A DNA stretch of 59,775 nt from Cohnella sp. AR92 (GCF_003990975.1 NZ_RZJR01000020.1:34785-94559), one strand, 5' to 3'. Positions 26,945 through 36,338 are shown, counted from the first letter of the stretch. Notes: a model not told the origin generated them from the letters alone. Made by a program: numbers and translations.

Positions 26945-28294
26945 ATGAGAAAAATGGCAACCCTGGCGATTGCGGCAAGCATGGTATTTACTCTAGCCGC
27001 CTGCGGTTCATCCAACGGCAACACGCAGCAGAACGGCTCGGCTAGCTCCGATGCATCATCCGGCAAAGTTCGTACGTTGAAATTCGCCGCACTGGAAACC
27101 GCATACGGAAAAGCTCCGTGGCAAGAAGTCGCGGCCGCGTTCGAGAAGAAGGTTCCCGGCGTGAAAGTCGACATGACGATCGAGAAAAACATCGAGGACG
27201 TCATCGGACCGAGCATGAAATCCGGCGAGTTCCCGGACGTCATTCATTTGGCGGTCGGACAACCGAAAGGGCTTACAGAAACATTCGTTAAAGACAACAA
27301 TATGGCCGATCTTACGGACGTTCTTTCGATGAAGGTGCCTGGCGAAGAGGCCGCCGTAAGCGAGAAGATCATTCCCGGCTTTACCGACACGACGATAACC
27401 AATCCGCATAACGACGGCAAAACCTATTTGATGCCGATGTTCTACAGCCCTACCGGCCTGTTCTACAATGCGGGTCTGTTCGAGCAAAAAGGGTGGGAAG
27501 TGCCGACGACTTGGGATGAGATGTGGGCATTGGGAGATAAGGCCAAAGCGGAAGGAATCGCCCTATTCGCTTATCCGACAACGGGTTATTTCGATTCCTT
27601 CTTCTATGCTTTGCTGAATGAAGTCGGCGGACCCGAATTCTTCGGGAAGGCGATGAGCTATTCGGAAGGAATCTGGCAATCGCCGGAGGCGACGCAAGCC
27701 TTCGATATTATCGCTAAGCTCGCTTCTTACACGGAGAAAACCGTTCCGGCTAACGGCAACAAAGATAACTTCACCAAGAACCAACAGCTGATTCTGGACA
27801 ACAAAGCCCTCTTCATGCCTAACGGTACATGGGTCGTCAACGAGATGGCGAACGCGCCTCGCGCGGATGGATTCAAATGGGGCTTCACTTCCCTGCCGGC
27901 CGTAGCCAATGGCGGAGACCGTTATTCTTATACCTTCTTCGAGCAAATCTGGGTTCCGGCTAAAGCCAAAAATCAGGATCTGGCGAAGCAGTTCATCGCT
28001 TATCTCTATTCCGACGAAGCTGCGGCGATCTTCGCGAAGGCAGGCGCGGTGCAGCCGATTAAAGGCATGTCCGAGAAACTGGAAGGCGATAACAAGCTGT
28101 TCTACAGCATCTACGATAATGGCGCCAAAGCGGCGATGGGCGCCTTCACCTCGACCGCTCCGGTAGAAGGAGTCAATATCTCCGATACCGTATTCGGATC
28201 GATCGATTCCTTGGTGACGGGCGCGAAAAAGCAGCAAGATTGGGTGAGTGCGATCACGAAAGCAAGCGATGCCCTTCGCGCGGCGCAAGAATAA
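26945..28294 (+). CDS. sugar ABC transporter lipoprotein (solute-binding)
   Basis: 449 aa from ATG 26945 (GAGGAGGGG upstream). Signal peptide with lipobox LAAC at about 18-21, then a family 1 binding protein (FPDVIHLAVGQPKGLTE, YNAGLFEQKGWEVPTTWDEMW, LAKQFIAYLYSDEAAAIFAK). It captures an oligosaccharide outside the cell and feeds the two downstream permeases; the ATPase is not encoded here, as is usual for importers using the shared MsmX-type ATPase. A hairpin after the gene may raise its message level over that of the permeases. Confidence 0.93.
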   Translation: MRKMATLAIAASMVFTLAACGSSNGNTQQNGSASSDASSGKVRTLKFAALETAYGKAPWQEVAAAFEKKVPGVKVDMTIEKNIEDVIGPSMKSGEFPDVIHLAVGQPKGLTETFVKDNNMADLTDVLSMKVPGEEAAVSEKIIPGFTDTTITNPHNDGKTYLMPMFYSPTGLFYNAGLFEQKGWEVPTTWDEMWALGDKAKAEGIALFAYPTTGYFDSFFYALLNEVGGPEFFGKAMSYSEGIWQSPEATQAFDIIAKLASYTEKTVPANGNKDNFTKNQQLILDNKALFMPNGTWVVNEMANAPRADGFKWGFTSLPAVANGGDRYSYTFFEQIWVPAKAKNQDLAKQFIAYLYSDEAAAIFAKAGAVQPIKGMSEKLEGDNKLFYSIYDNGAKAAMGAFTSTAPVEGVNISDTVFGSIDSLVTGAKKQQDWVSAITKASDALRAAQE

Positions 28295-28320
28295 GAAGTC
28301 GTCTAATATAGCAAATGGTG

Positions 28321-28346
28321 CTGTGGCCAGTGAAAACTGGCCACAG
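28321..28346 (+). other. intercistronic hairpin between binding protein and permease
   Basis: Perfect 10-bp stem CTGTGGCCAG / CTGGCCACAG with a 6-base loop and no T-tract. It is better read as a processing or stabilising hairpin than as a full terminator, since the permeases downstream have no other promoter that I can see. Confidence 0.65.
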
Positions 28347-28376
28347 TTGCGTTACCACAAGGAAGGAGCTCGAGTA

Positions 28377-29267
28377 ATGGCATCCAACAGGGGAAGATCC
28401 CGTTTCATATTCTTTTGTCTGGCTCCGGCCGTCGTCCTTTTTATCGTCTTCATGTTCATTCCCAGCATCGACGTATTCCGTATGTCCCTTTACAAGTGGG
28501 GGGGATATACGGACACGAAGACGTTTGTCGGGTTGGATAATTTCAATAAGCTGTTCCACAGCGATAAGTTTTACCAAGTATTCCAGAACAGCATCCTGTT
28601 AATTATCGTGGTAACGATCGTTACCTTCGCATTGGCGCTAATCTTTGCGGGGATTCTTTCGCGAACGAAGCTCAAAGGGCGAGATTTCTATCGAACCGTT
28701 TTTTACATTCCCAACATTTTGTCCGTAGTCGTGATTAGCGCGATATTTTCCGCCATTTATGATCCTAACAATGGACTTCTCAACTCGGTTCTTCAATTGT
28801 TCCATGCCGTAGACGAACCCGTCCTGTGGCTTGGAGATCAGAAAGTCGTTATTTACAGCCTTGCGGGCGCCATGATTTGGCAAGCGATCGGCTATTACAT
28901 GGTTATGTACATGGCAAGCATGGCCAACATTCCGGAAAGCTTATACGAATCCGCCAATCTCGAAGGCGCGTCGCCTATTCACCAGTTCTTTACGATCACG
29001 ATCCCGCTCATCTGGACGAATATTCGTACGACGCTGACCTTCTTTATCATTAGCACGATCAATATGAGCTTCCTCTTCGTTACGGCCATGACAAGCGGCG
29101 GTCCGGACGGAGCGACGGAAGTGTTCTTAAGCTACATGTACAAAGAAGCCTATACGAATTCTTCTTACGGTTACGGCATGGCGATCGGCGTCGTCGTGTT
29201 CTTGTTCTCGTTTGCTTTAGCGGGCATTCTTAATGCGGTTACCAAGCGCGATCATCTAGAGTATTAA
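28377..29267 (+). CDS. sugar ABC permease, MalF/LplB type
   Basis: 296 aa from ATG 28377 (AAGGAAGGAG upstream). Six predicted membrane helices; the EAA loop that contacts the ATPase is SLYESANLEGASPIHQFFTITIPLI. Forms a heterodimer with the next gene product. Operon position second in the CUT1-type importer. Confidence 0.93.
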   Translation: MASNRGRSRFIFFCLAPAVVLFIVFMFIPSIDVFRMSLYKWGGYTDTKTFVGLDNFNKLFHSDKFYQVFQNSILLIIVVTIVTFALALIFAGILSRTKLKGRDFYRTVFYIPNILSVVVISAIFSAIYDPNNGLLNSVLQLFHAVDEPVLWLGDQKVVIYSLAGAMIWQAIGYYMVMYMASMANIPESLYESANLEGASPIHQFFTITIPLIWTNIRTTLTFFIISTINMSFLFVTAMTSGGPDGATEVFLSYMYKEAYTNSSYGYGMAIGVVVFLFSFALAGILNAVTKRDHLEY

Positions 29268-29281
29268 GGAGGGAAGAAAGG

Positions 29282-30151
29282 ATGACAAGCAAAGGAATAG
29301 CATTCAAGACTCTGTCCTATTTGGTGTTGCTAGCGCTAACCGTCATGATCCTTATTCCGGTATTGTGGGCGTTTGCCGCTTCGATTAAAGAAGATGTTGA
29401 ATTCTACGGAAGTCCGTGGGCGATGCCCAAGGGCATTTATCTTCAGAACTTTGCGGACGCTTGGCTGAAGGCGAATATGGGCGAATACATGTTCAACTCC
29501 GTGCTCGTAACGGCTTTGGCAATCGCCTTATTGCTCGTTATCGCTCTCCCGGCGGCCTATGTGCTCGCCCGTTTCCGATTTAAAGGAAACGCGCTATGGA
29601 ATACGATGTTTATGGCCGGCTTGTTCATTAACGTAAACTATATCATCGTGCCCATTTTCCTAATGTTGAACAACGGCGACAAAGCGGCCCGCAGCATGTT
29701 CGGCCACCCTATCCTGTTGAATAACCTTTTTGTATTGGCGCTCGTGTACACGGCCATGGCGTTGCCGTTTACCGTGTATTTGCTGTCGGGGTATTTCAAA
29801 TCGCTGTCGAAGGAATACGAAGAGGCGGCTTCCGTCGATGGGGCAGGATACTTCAGGACGATGGTTCAGGTTATTATGCCGATGGCAAGGCCCGCGATCA
29901 TTACGATTATTCTGTTCAACTTCCTCTCGTTCTGGAACGAATACATTATCTCGATGACCTTGCTGACCAAGCCGGAATTAAAGACCCTTCCGGTCGGGCT
30001 GATGAACCTGCTGGCCGCGCAGAAGTCCGCCGTTCAGTATGGACAGCTGTATGCCGGTCTCGTCATCGTGATGCTGCCGACTTTGCTTATCTATATTTTG
30101 GTACAGAAGAAATTAACCCAAGGGATGACTATGGGCGGGTTGAAAGGATGA
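29282..30151 (+). CDS. sugar ABC permease, MalG/LplC type
   Basis: 289 aa, 14 bases after its partner, with AAGGAGGG upstream. Six membrane helices; EAA loop EYEEAASVDGAGYFRTMVQVI. The C-terminus VQKKLTQGMTMGGLKG is diagnostic of MalG-type permeases. It completes the importer. Confidence 0.93.
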   Translation: MTSKGIAFKTLSYLVLLALTVMILIPVLWAFAASIKEDVEFYGSPWAMPKGIYLQNFADAWLKANMGEYMFNSVLVTALAIALLLVIALPAAYVLARFRFKGNALWNTMFMAGLFINVNYIIVPIFLMLNNGDKAARSMFGHPILLNNLFVLALVYTAMALPFTVYLLSGYFKSLSKEYEEAASVDGAGYFRTMVQVIMPMARPAIITIILFNFLSFWNEYIISMTLLTKPELKTLPVGLMNLLAAQKSAVQYGQLYAGLVIVMLPTLLIYILVQKKLTQGMTMGGLKG

Positions 30152-30160
30152 TATACTAGT

Positions 30161-30316
30161 ATGGATAAGTTGTTCTACTTGATCCTGTTCCTTATCGGAA
30201 TATCGCTTACCGTATTCGGTCATCAATCGATCGGCCCGGCAGGACTTCTAACGATGCTGCTAGGGCTTGCCGCGCTTATAAGTCTATTATGGCTGTATAA
30301 CAGAAAGTACAAATAA
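30161..30316 (+). CDS. 51-aa two-helix membrane protein
   Basis: MDKLFYLILFLIGISLTVFG then a short polar segment (HQSIGPAG), a second hydrophobic helix (LLTMLLGLAALISLLWL) and a basic tail YNRKYK. It starts 9 bases after the permease stop (GAAAGGATGA upstream) and ends just before the operon terminator, so it is part of the importer operon. Such short two-helix proteins recur next to CUT1 permeases in Paenibacillaceae as far as I recall, but no function is established. May stabilise or regulate the permease complex (inference). Confidence 0.75.
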   Translation: MDKLFYLILFLIGISLTVFGHQSIGPAGLLTMLLGLAALISLLWLYNRKYK

Positions 30317-30323
30317 GTTTCTC

Positions 30324-30365
30324 AGAAGATGATTCCTTCGCTAGGGGGGGAACCATCTTCTTTTA
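30324..30365 (+). terminator. terminator of the importer operon
   Basis: AGAAGATGATTCC / GGAACCATCTTCT stem with one mismatch, followed by TTTA. Confidence 0.75.
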
Positions 30366-30390
30366 CAGAACAACATCAAGGGGTAATGCC

Positions 30391-32136
30391 ATGCTGCGCA
30401 AAGTGAAGATTCAGCATCGATTGATCGGAACCTTTCTCATCGTGTCGGTTATTCCGATTCTGTTTCTCGGATACTACGCGTACAAGCTATATTCGGATTC
30501 GATTAGCGACAAGCTTAGCGCATCTACCTATCAAGCGATAACGTTGGTTAACAAAAACATGCTGACGGAGCTTCAGAATTATCAATTTCTTGACGGGTCG
30601 ATCTCGACGAACGAATTCGTGCAAGCGAGCTTATCCGGCGGGCGTTCCCAACAGGGCGTTACCGAGACGTCCAAAGAGTCGGCTATGGATGCGATCTTTC
30701 GAACGATATTTCCGTCTCATGTTGTAACCGTTAGCATTTACGATACGAATCACGAACCCTTCTACGAGCTTGGCTATGAAACCATCAGCAACGAATACGT
30801 GGAAAAGGCCATATCGGACGTGGATGCGAACGCGCCGTATGACGGACTCACTTATGTAAGGACGACCAAATCCTACGACACGATCGCCGTAGGACGAAAG
30901 ATCCATGCCGAGCATGACAGCTCGGAGCAGATCGGATATGCTTTCGTATACGTCAGCACGGACTTATTCTCCAAGAACATCCTATCAAGCGTCGATCTAG
31001 GGAAAGGGTCGAAGCTCATCATTATGGGCCGAGACGGGACGGTGTTCTCCTCAAGCGATAAAGAGGTTAAGCTGGGAGGCCAATACTCCGATCCTGCGCT
31101 TTTCCAGATGATCAGGGAACAGCAGGCAAACAATCGTTCTTCCTTCTCCGGAAGGGTGAATAATGCCGAACAGCAAGTATCCTACATCTATAACGAGCAG
31201 ATTGGCTGGTATCTGATTTCTTTGATGCCTTATTCCTATATTAACTCGGAAATTAGTCAAATCATGCTAAGCATGATTGTTATTATATTGTTGATCGTCA
31301 TCGCCAGCGTGATCATTATTTATTTTATGAACAATAGCATTGTCAAACCGATAAAGGGGATTATCGCGTTCAGCAACCAAGTCTCGAACGGCGATCTATC
31401 CAATCGCATTCACGACGAGAGCGACGACGAGATGAGCGCGCTTTCCCGCAAAATAAACAGCATGGTCAGCGAGATCGAGCGGCTGATCGATAACCAGAAG
31501 CTGGATGACAAACGAAAGCGGGAGCTGGAGCTCCAGATGCTTCAGTCGCAGATCAATCCGCATTTTCTATTCAATACTTTGAATACGCTTCGCTGGCTTG
31601 CCGTCATTAATCAGGTGCCCGTGCTCAACAACGGAATAAGCTCCCTATCCGAGTTATTGCGCAGTACGATCCTAGACAATAACGAAGAGGTTACCATTGA
31701 ACAGGAGCTTCGAAATTTAGCGCATTATTTCGAGATTCAGAAGATTCGTTATGCGGACAGGTTCCAGGTGAGCTACGAGATCGATGACGAACTGCTGTCT
31801 TATTCCATTCCGAAGCTAATCCTGCAGCCCGTCGCCGAGAATGCCATTATTCATGGGATTGCCGAGAATGGCCAATCGATCGATATTCGGATCAAAGTCC
31901 GAAAGGTTGATCATCAGCTTCATATCGAAATTACGGATAACGGCAAAGGATTCGATACGAACGTAAGCCATGCTTCGGATAATAAAGATAAGCTATCGGG
32001 CATTGGAGTAAACAACGTGAACGAACGTATTAAACTCCATTACGGAGAGCCATATGGTTTGTTCATTGCAAGCGCGGTAGGAGAAGGCACCCGTTGCACG
32101 ATGATCATTCCCAGTCATAAGTCCGAAGGGGGTTAA
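30391..32136 (+). CDS. YesM-like sensor histidine kinase
   Basis: 581 aa. Helix about 12-32, extracellular dCache-like sensor about 35-290, second helix about 292-312 (SMIVIILLIVIASVIIIYF), HAMP about 313-365, His_kinase domain with H in QSQINPHFLFNTLNTLRW, HATPase with LQPVAENAIIHGIAENG and DNGKGF. Family members sense extracellular sugars together with binding proteins. The gene is 7 bases before its regulator and follows the importer; it probably induces the importer or beta-galactosidase. Confidence 0.92.
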   Translation: MLRKVKIQHRLIGTFLIVSVIPILFLGYYAYKLYSDSISDKLSASTYQAITLVNKNMLTELQNYQFLDGSISTNEFVQASLSGGRSQQGVTETSKESAMDAIFRTIFPSHVVTVSIYDTNHEPFYELGYETISNEYVEKAISDVDANAPYDGLTYVRTTKSYDTIAVGRKIHAEHDSSEQIGYAFVYVSTDLFSKNILSSVDLGKGSKLIIMGRDGTVFSSSDKEVKLGGQYSDPALFQMIREQQANNRSSFSGRVNNAEQQVSYIYNEQIGWYLISLMPYSYINSEISQIMLSMIVIILLIVIASVIIIYFMNNSIVKPIKGIIAFSNQVSNGDLSNRIHDESDDEMSALSRKINSMVSEIERLIDNQKLDDKRKRELELQMLQSQINPHFLFNTLNTLRWLAVINQVPVLNNGISSLSELLRSTILDNNEEVTIEQELRNLAHYFEIQKIRYADRFQVSYEIDDELLSYSIPKLILQPVAENAIIHGIAENGQSIDIRIKVRKVDHQLHIEITDNGKGFDTNVSHASDNKDKLSGIGVNNVNERIKLHYGEPYGLFIASAVGEGTRCTMIIPSHKSEGG

Positions 32137-32143
32137 TTCCTAA

Positions 32144-33781
32144 ATGTTCAAGGTATTGCTCGTAGATGATGAGCCTATCGTAAAAATCGCTCTGCGTACG
32201 ATGATTGATTGGGATAGCCTTGGTTTTCCTATCTGCGGGACCGCCTCGGACGGGAATGAAGCATTGGCTTTGGTGAATGAGCTTCATCCGGATATCATCA
32301 TTACCGATTTGAAGATGCCTAATGTAAATGGGCTTCAGCTTATAAGGGAACTGAACGATCAAGGCTATAAAGGGAAAATCATCGTAGCAAGCAATTTCGG
32401 CGAATATGAGCTTGTACGAGAAGCTCTGCTGCTTGGCGCGGTCGATTATATGTTGAAAATCAGTATCCAGACGGATGTGCTGATCGAGCAGCTGCAGAAG
32501 GCCTCGAAGCTCCTTCAGGAACAGCAGCTTTCCTTGCAAGAGCAAGTAACGAGAGAGCAAGAGATGCGCAGCAATCTGAAGAGCGTCAAGAATACGATGC
32601 TAAAGGATTATTTCACGAATGGATATCCCGACCTGGAGCCCCTTCTGCAGAACAAAGGGATTCAATTGCATTTATCGAATAAAGCCTGCTGCCTGTTCTA
32701 TATCCGTTTAGACATTTCTGCATCGCAAATAGAACGGAATTTAACGATTTCGATGTCCTTCATCGAGAACATGATCCTTGATCTCATGGAATCCGAACAG
32801 GATGTCGAGATCTTCCAAGCGGAAGCCAACGCGATTCTTGTACTGATAGCCGAGGAACGGTTGCATCAATGCCGATTCGAGCCGTTGTCCTTCGTGCATA
32901 GAATTCAAAAGCTGATCGAAATGTATATGACGATGGAACCCGTAATCGTGTACTCGTCGGCCATAACCGGCGGCTATCCGGAGGCAAGACAAACGTATCA
33001 GGCCTGCAAGGATGCCATCGAGATCACCTTCTTCGAGGAACATTCCGTTATTTCCGCGAATGATATCGAACTCAAGCAGGACGTCGATTTTGTCAACTAC
33101 GTGGATTTCTCCAATTCCATTCTCCATTATTTCTTTAAGGATGATCGAGAGTCCATCCTGCTGATGTTGAGAACGTTTGTCGAACAATCCCATCAAAGAA
33201 GGATCCGTCCGTATGCGCTCAAGACGTTCATCAATAAATGCTTGGATTATTTGCCGTTAAGCGACAACAAAATATCCGTGATGAACGCGGAACAATACGA
33301 GGAACTGAAAAACAACGTTCGGAATTGCAGGAACTCGGAAACCTTATTAGCGACGGCAATGGAAGCCTTGGATAGCCTGAGCTTCTGGACGGATGTTCCC
33401 CGTTCTCATCATTCGACGGTAACCAGGCAAGAAATAGCCGATGTCATTAGCTACATCGGGCTGCATTATCAGGACAAGATCACGTTGGAGATGATAGCCG
33501 AACACGTTCGTTTCAGCGAGAATTATTTGTGCCGCGTTTTCCGGGATCAAATGGGAATGAGCCTGATTCAATATATCAATAACGTACGGATGAACAAAGC
33601 GGCGGAGTTAATCATGAGGGGCCATACTTACATTAAGGAAATAGCCGCGTTAGTCGGAATCGGCGACCAATTTTATTTTAGCAGAATGTTCAAACGGCAG
33701 TTCGGAGTATCCCCTTCCGATTATAAAAGCCATGTCATGCAAGCCGGTCAGCAAAAGAAACAAACGTATCAATCGTCGTAA
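32144..33781 (+). CDS. YesN-like response regulator, AraC output
   Basis: 545 aa. Receiver 1-120 (VDDEP near residue 6, phosphorylation site D in IIITDLKMPNVNG, lysine in DYMLKIS, which lacks the usual KP), a long central linker of about 300 residues, and a C-terminal AraC helix-turn-helix pair (ITLEMIAEHVRFSENYLCRVFR; GIGDQFYFSRMFKRQFG). Partner of the YesM-like kinase. The missing proline after the receiver lysine is a small deviation. Candidate binder of the AAAATCG boxes at 26.7-26.9 kb. Confidence 0.92.
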   Translation: MFKVLLVDDEPIVKIALRTMIDWDSLGFPICGTASDGNEALALVNELHPDIIITDLKMPNVNGLQLIRELNDQGYKGKIIVASNFGEYELVREALLLGAVDYMLKISIQTDVLIEQLQKASKLLQEQQLSLQEQVTREQEMRSNLKSVKNTMLKDYFTNGYPDLEPLLQNKGIQLHLSNKACCLFYIRLDISASQIERNLTISMSFIENMILDLMESEQDVEIFQAEANAILVLIAEERLHQCRFEPLSFVHRIQKLIEMYMTMEPVIVYSSAITGGYPEARQTYQACKDAIEITFFEEHSVISANDIELKQDVDFVNYVDFSNSILHYFFKDDRESILLMLRTFVEQSHQRRIRPYALKTFINKCLDYLPLSDNKISVMNAEQYEELKNNVRNCRNSETLLATAMEALDSLSFWTDVPRSHHSTVTRQEIADVISYIGLHYQDKITLEMIAEHVRFSENYLCRVFRDQMGMSLIQYINNVRMNKAAELIMRGHTYIKEIAALVGIGDQFYFSRMFKRQFGVSPSDYKSHVMQAGQQKKQTYQSS

Positions 33782-33818
33782 GCCGAAAAGGATGGTTCGA
33801 GGTTGACTTGGAAATTAG

Positions 33819-33846
33819 AGAAGGCGGCTGTTATCAGCCGCCTTCT
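33819..33846. terminator. bidirectional terminator
   Basis: A 12-bp stem AGAAGGCGGCTG / CAGCCGCCTTCT with TTAT loop, between convergent genes. Confidence 0.8.
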
Positions 33847-33861
33847 TCGCCTTACGTCTAC

Positions 33862-34704
33862 TCATTCGAAATAATACATGAACCCGATAGCTCCGACTCC
33901 GGTATGCGTGCTGATGATCGGAGTGGTGTCCTCGATCTTGAATCGATCATATCCGGTCAGCTCTACGATGGCTTCTTTGAGCTTCACGGCTAGCTCGTTG
34001 CCTTCCGCATGAACGAGACCCACGCCGCGGATGGCCTTATCCTTAACGTCTTCCGCGAATTGCTTCGCCAAGTGGGACACGACATGGGCGCGGCTTCTGA
34101 CCTTCGCCACCGGGTTGTACACTCCTCCTTCGAGAGAAGCGATGATCTTGATCTTCAGAAGCGAGCCGATCCAAGCCGCCCCTTTGCCGATACGTCCGCC
34201 CTTGACCAGATTGTCGAGCGTGTCCACCACGACGAACAAGCGCGTATGCTCGCGGATGGATTCCAGCCGTGCCAGGATCTCTTCGACCGTCTTGCCCGCT
34301 TGGGCCATCTTCGCGGCTTCGATGACTTGGAATGAAAGCGCCTTCGTAATATATCGCGAATCGACCACGGTAACCTTTGTCTCCGTCATCTCTGCGGCGA
34401 TGTTGGCGGAGCCCACCGTACCGCTCATCCCGCCGGTCATATGGATGGAGATGACCTCGCTTCCGTCCGTCCCTAGCCGATCATACATGTCCAAGAATGC
34501 GCCCGCCGACGGCTGGGACGTCTTCGGCAGCGTATCGGATGCTTTCATTTTCTCGATGAACTCGGTAGGGGTAATATCCACTCGATCGATATAGTGCTCA
34601 TGGCCGATGCAGATGGTTAAGGGGACGACCTCGATCCCGTATTGCTTCAATTCGGCATCCGACAAATCCACCGTCGAATCGGTTACGATCTTGATGCTGC
34701 TCAT
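33862..34704 (-). CDS. DegV family fatty-acid-binding protein
   Basis: 280 aa from ATG 34704 (GCAGGAAT upstream). DegV proteins bind fatty acids and, as FakB, present them to the kinase FakA. Motifs: IVTDSTVDLSDAE at the start, KTSQPSAGAF, ISIHMTGGMSGTVGSA with the lipid-head serine, and the C-terminal HTGVGAIGFMYYFE. Soluble. Monocistronic. Confidence 0.92.
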   Translation of the reverse strand: MSSIKIVTDSTVDLSDAELKQYGIEVVPLTICIGHEHYIDRVDITPTEFIEKMKASDTLPKTSQPSAGAFLDMYDRLGTDGSEVISIHMTGGMSGTVGSANIAAEMTETKVTVVDSRYITKALSFQVIEAAKMAQAGKTVEEILARLESIREHTRLFVVVDTLDNLVKGGRIGKGAAWIGSLLKIKIIASLEGGVYNPVAKVRSRAHVVSHLAKQFAEDVKDKAIRGVGLVHAEGNELAVKLKEAIVELTGYDRFKIEDTTPIISTHTGVGAIGFMYYFE

Positions 34705-34872
34705 GGTTGATTCCTGCTTTCGAATGATATGGGGGCTTCCGATTATTCCTTGTAGAATAGCATTCTGCGCGATATAATAGCAAATTTTCGACAAAGCTAA
34801 ATATTTACAGACATTTCTTTTAAGTGTAATGTCAGTTTATATGACCAAATTTCGATAATGAGGTGCGACTCC

Positions 34873-35283
34873 ATGTCCGTGTTTAACCGCAACTCGTATT
34901 TTGACGACTACTTCAAACAGATAGCCGAGCCAGGCGAGAACGACTACTATTACTTTTACGTGATGAAGCTCGCTTCCTTTTCCAAGTATTTGATTTTCCA
35001 AGGGGGAGCGTTCTCTTCGAACAGGCATATGATCGTCTGCGTAACGAATAAACGGGTTCTCATCTGCCAGATGGATCAAACGACTGGCAGGCTGACCGGG
35101 AACATGGCCGTCATCGCCCTTAACGATGTGAGAAAGATTTTGCTGAAGAAGGGGTTTATGAAGACATCCGTAAAAATCGAGTTCCCCGATGATTCCGCTC
35201 TCGTGTTTAAGCCGAATAATTGGTGCATCGGCTTGTCCAATCACAAGAAGCACCTGTTGAAGCTGCAGGAAGTATACGGTTAA
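34873..35283 (+). CDS. small protein with PH-like fold, function unknown
   Basis: 136 aa from ATG 34873 (GAGGTG 8 bases upstream). The beta-strand pattern HMIVCVTNKRVLICQMDQ, NDVRKILLKKGFMKTSVKIEF, ALVFKPNNWCIGLSNHKKHLLKLQEVYG resembles bacterial PH-like (YvbH/YdbS-type) domains that are found in small cytosolic proteins. No signal peptide or helix. I do not recognise a specific family. Confidence 0.7.
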   Translation: MSVFNRNSYFDDYFKQIAEPGENDYYYFYVMKLASFSKYLIFQGGAFSSNRHMIVCVTNKRVLICQMDQTTGRLTGNMAVIALNDVRKILLKKGFMKTSVKIEFPDDSALVFKPNNWCIGLSNHKKHLLKLQEVYG

Positions 35284-35334
35284 TCGATCGTTAAGGAGCG
35301 GGAGCATTGGGACAACGGGCTAACCTGATTATCG

Positions 35335-36081
35335 TCAAAGTGCCTCCCCCTTCACTCGATACCAATACCGATAAACCTCCTTGAAGCCGAGCTTGGCATA
35401 GAGCCTTAACGCCGGCTCGTTGTTCGCTACAACCGCCAAATAGCTGCGCGTCGCTCCGTTTTCTTTTCCCCACTTTAATAGATTCAAGATCATCTGTTCC
35501 CCGAACCCTCGATTCCGATAAAGGGAATCGGTGACGATATCAAACAGCCCGATGTACCCTCTCTCGATAACCCCTAGACCGCAGGCGATAACCCGATCTT
35601 CCTCATAGAACGAGACGAAGCCTTTCTTGGTTCGGATGTTGGACAACATGCGCTGCATGGTGTTCTTGTTCGCGGCCTTCACATTATTAAGCCGGCAGAA
35701 GGCATCCAACCAGAGGTCGGAGACGATCTCCGCGATTTCGACGGAAGTTCGATCAGGCTCTCTTATGCTTTCTAAGTCCAGAGTCTGGACGCTTGTCGGA
35801 TCCACCCGAGAGAACCCCTTCCCTTCTAATACTTGATCCAGATTCGCAGGCAGGCTGAAGGGAGTCATCTTGAACACGGTCGGCAGGCGGTTATCCGTAT
35901 AGATTTTCTCGCACTCTCTGATTTTCTTATCCAAATCTTCGGTAGAGTGGTGAAGGGGATTGATCGAGTTGGCGCGTTTGGTGTATCCGTCGGCGAAGCG
36001 CAGAACCCATCCATCGTAAAGAAGAGTGGATAAGGACTGCCAGTGGTTTAAGGATAGTTCCTCGATGAGCTTGTTCTCCAT
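35335..36081 (-). CDS. GNAT family N-acetyltransferase
   Basis: 248 aa from ATG 36081 (GGAGG upstream). A GNAT domain occupies the C-terminal half: acetyl-CoA motif VTDSLYRNRGFGEQMILNLLKWG and the final LAVVANNEPALRLYAKLGFKEVYRYWYRVKGE. The N-terminal half is a second, degenerate GNAT-like domain (NHWQSLSTLLYDGWVLRFADGYTKRANSINPL is typical of this family). Substrate unknown. Confidence 0.88.
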   Translation of the reverse strand: MENKLIEELSLNHWQSLSTLLYDGWVLRFADGYTKRANSINPLHHSTEDLDKKIRECEKIYTDNRLPTVFKMTPFSLPANLDQVLEGKGFSRVDPTSVQTLDLESIREPDRTSVEIAEIVSDLWLDAFCRLNNVKAANKNTMQRMLSNIRTKKGFVSFYEEDRVIACGLGVIERGYIGLFDIVTDSLYRNRGFGEQMILNLLKWGKENGATRSYLAVVANNEPALRLYAKLGFKEVYRYWYRVKGEAL

Positions 36082-36191
36082 AGAGAGCCTCCGTATCGCT
36101 GTATTTAGCATAATTATACATTATGACGAATAATAATACCAAGTTGGATGAAAAAGTAAAAAATTCAGAGTTTGTCCTATAGTTTGTCTCG

Positions 36192-36220
36192 TTGTTGTGA
36201 ATGCGCTTACAAATTATAAT
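36192..36220 (+). promoter_or_regulatory. sigma-A promoter of xynA
   Basis: TTGTTG (36192-36197), 17-base spacer, perfect TATAAT (36215-36220). The transcript would carry a leader of about 110 bases including a leader peptide. Confidence 0.75.
36195..36212. promoter_or_regulatory. cre site (CcpA operator) inside the xynA promoter
   Basis: The minus strand reads TTGTAAGCGCATTCACAA, matching the catabolite-responsive-element consensus WTGNAANCGNWNNCW. It fills the spacer between -35 and -10, so CcpA binding would block RNA polymerase. Predicts glucose repression of the xylanase. Confidence 0.8.
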
Positions 36221-36240
36221 CTCACTGAAAGGAGGTGAGG

Positions 36241-36327
36241 TTGTTTCTCGGCAATCGGCAAGAGGTTTGTCCGGCAAGAAGAGGCAAACGAACGAAGCGG
36301 CATGCAGCAGAGCAGCCGCAACACTAA
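36241..36327 (+). CDS. 28-aa leader peptide upstream of xynA
   Basis: TTG start with AAAGGAGGTG just upstream (spacing 5). The peptide starts MFLGNRQEVCPARRGKR and ends HAAEQPQH; it is very basic (RRGKRTKRH). Its stop codon TAA (36325-36327) overlaps the AAGGAGG ribosome-binding site of xynA, so translation of the two would be coupled. The use of TTG and the lack of any known family make it a prediction from position and RBS only. Confidence 0.5.
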   Translation: MFLGNRQEVCPARRGKRTKRHAAEQPQH

Positions 36328-36338
36328 GGAGGTAGATT

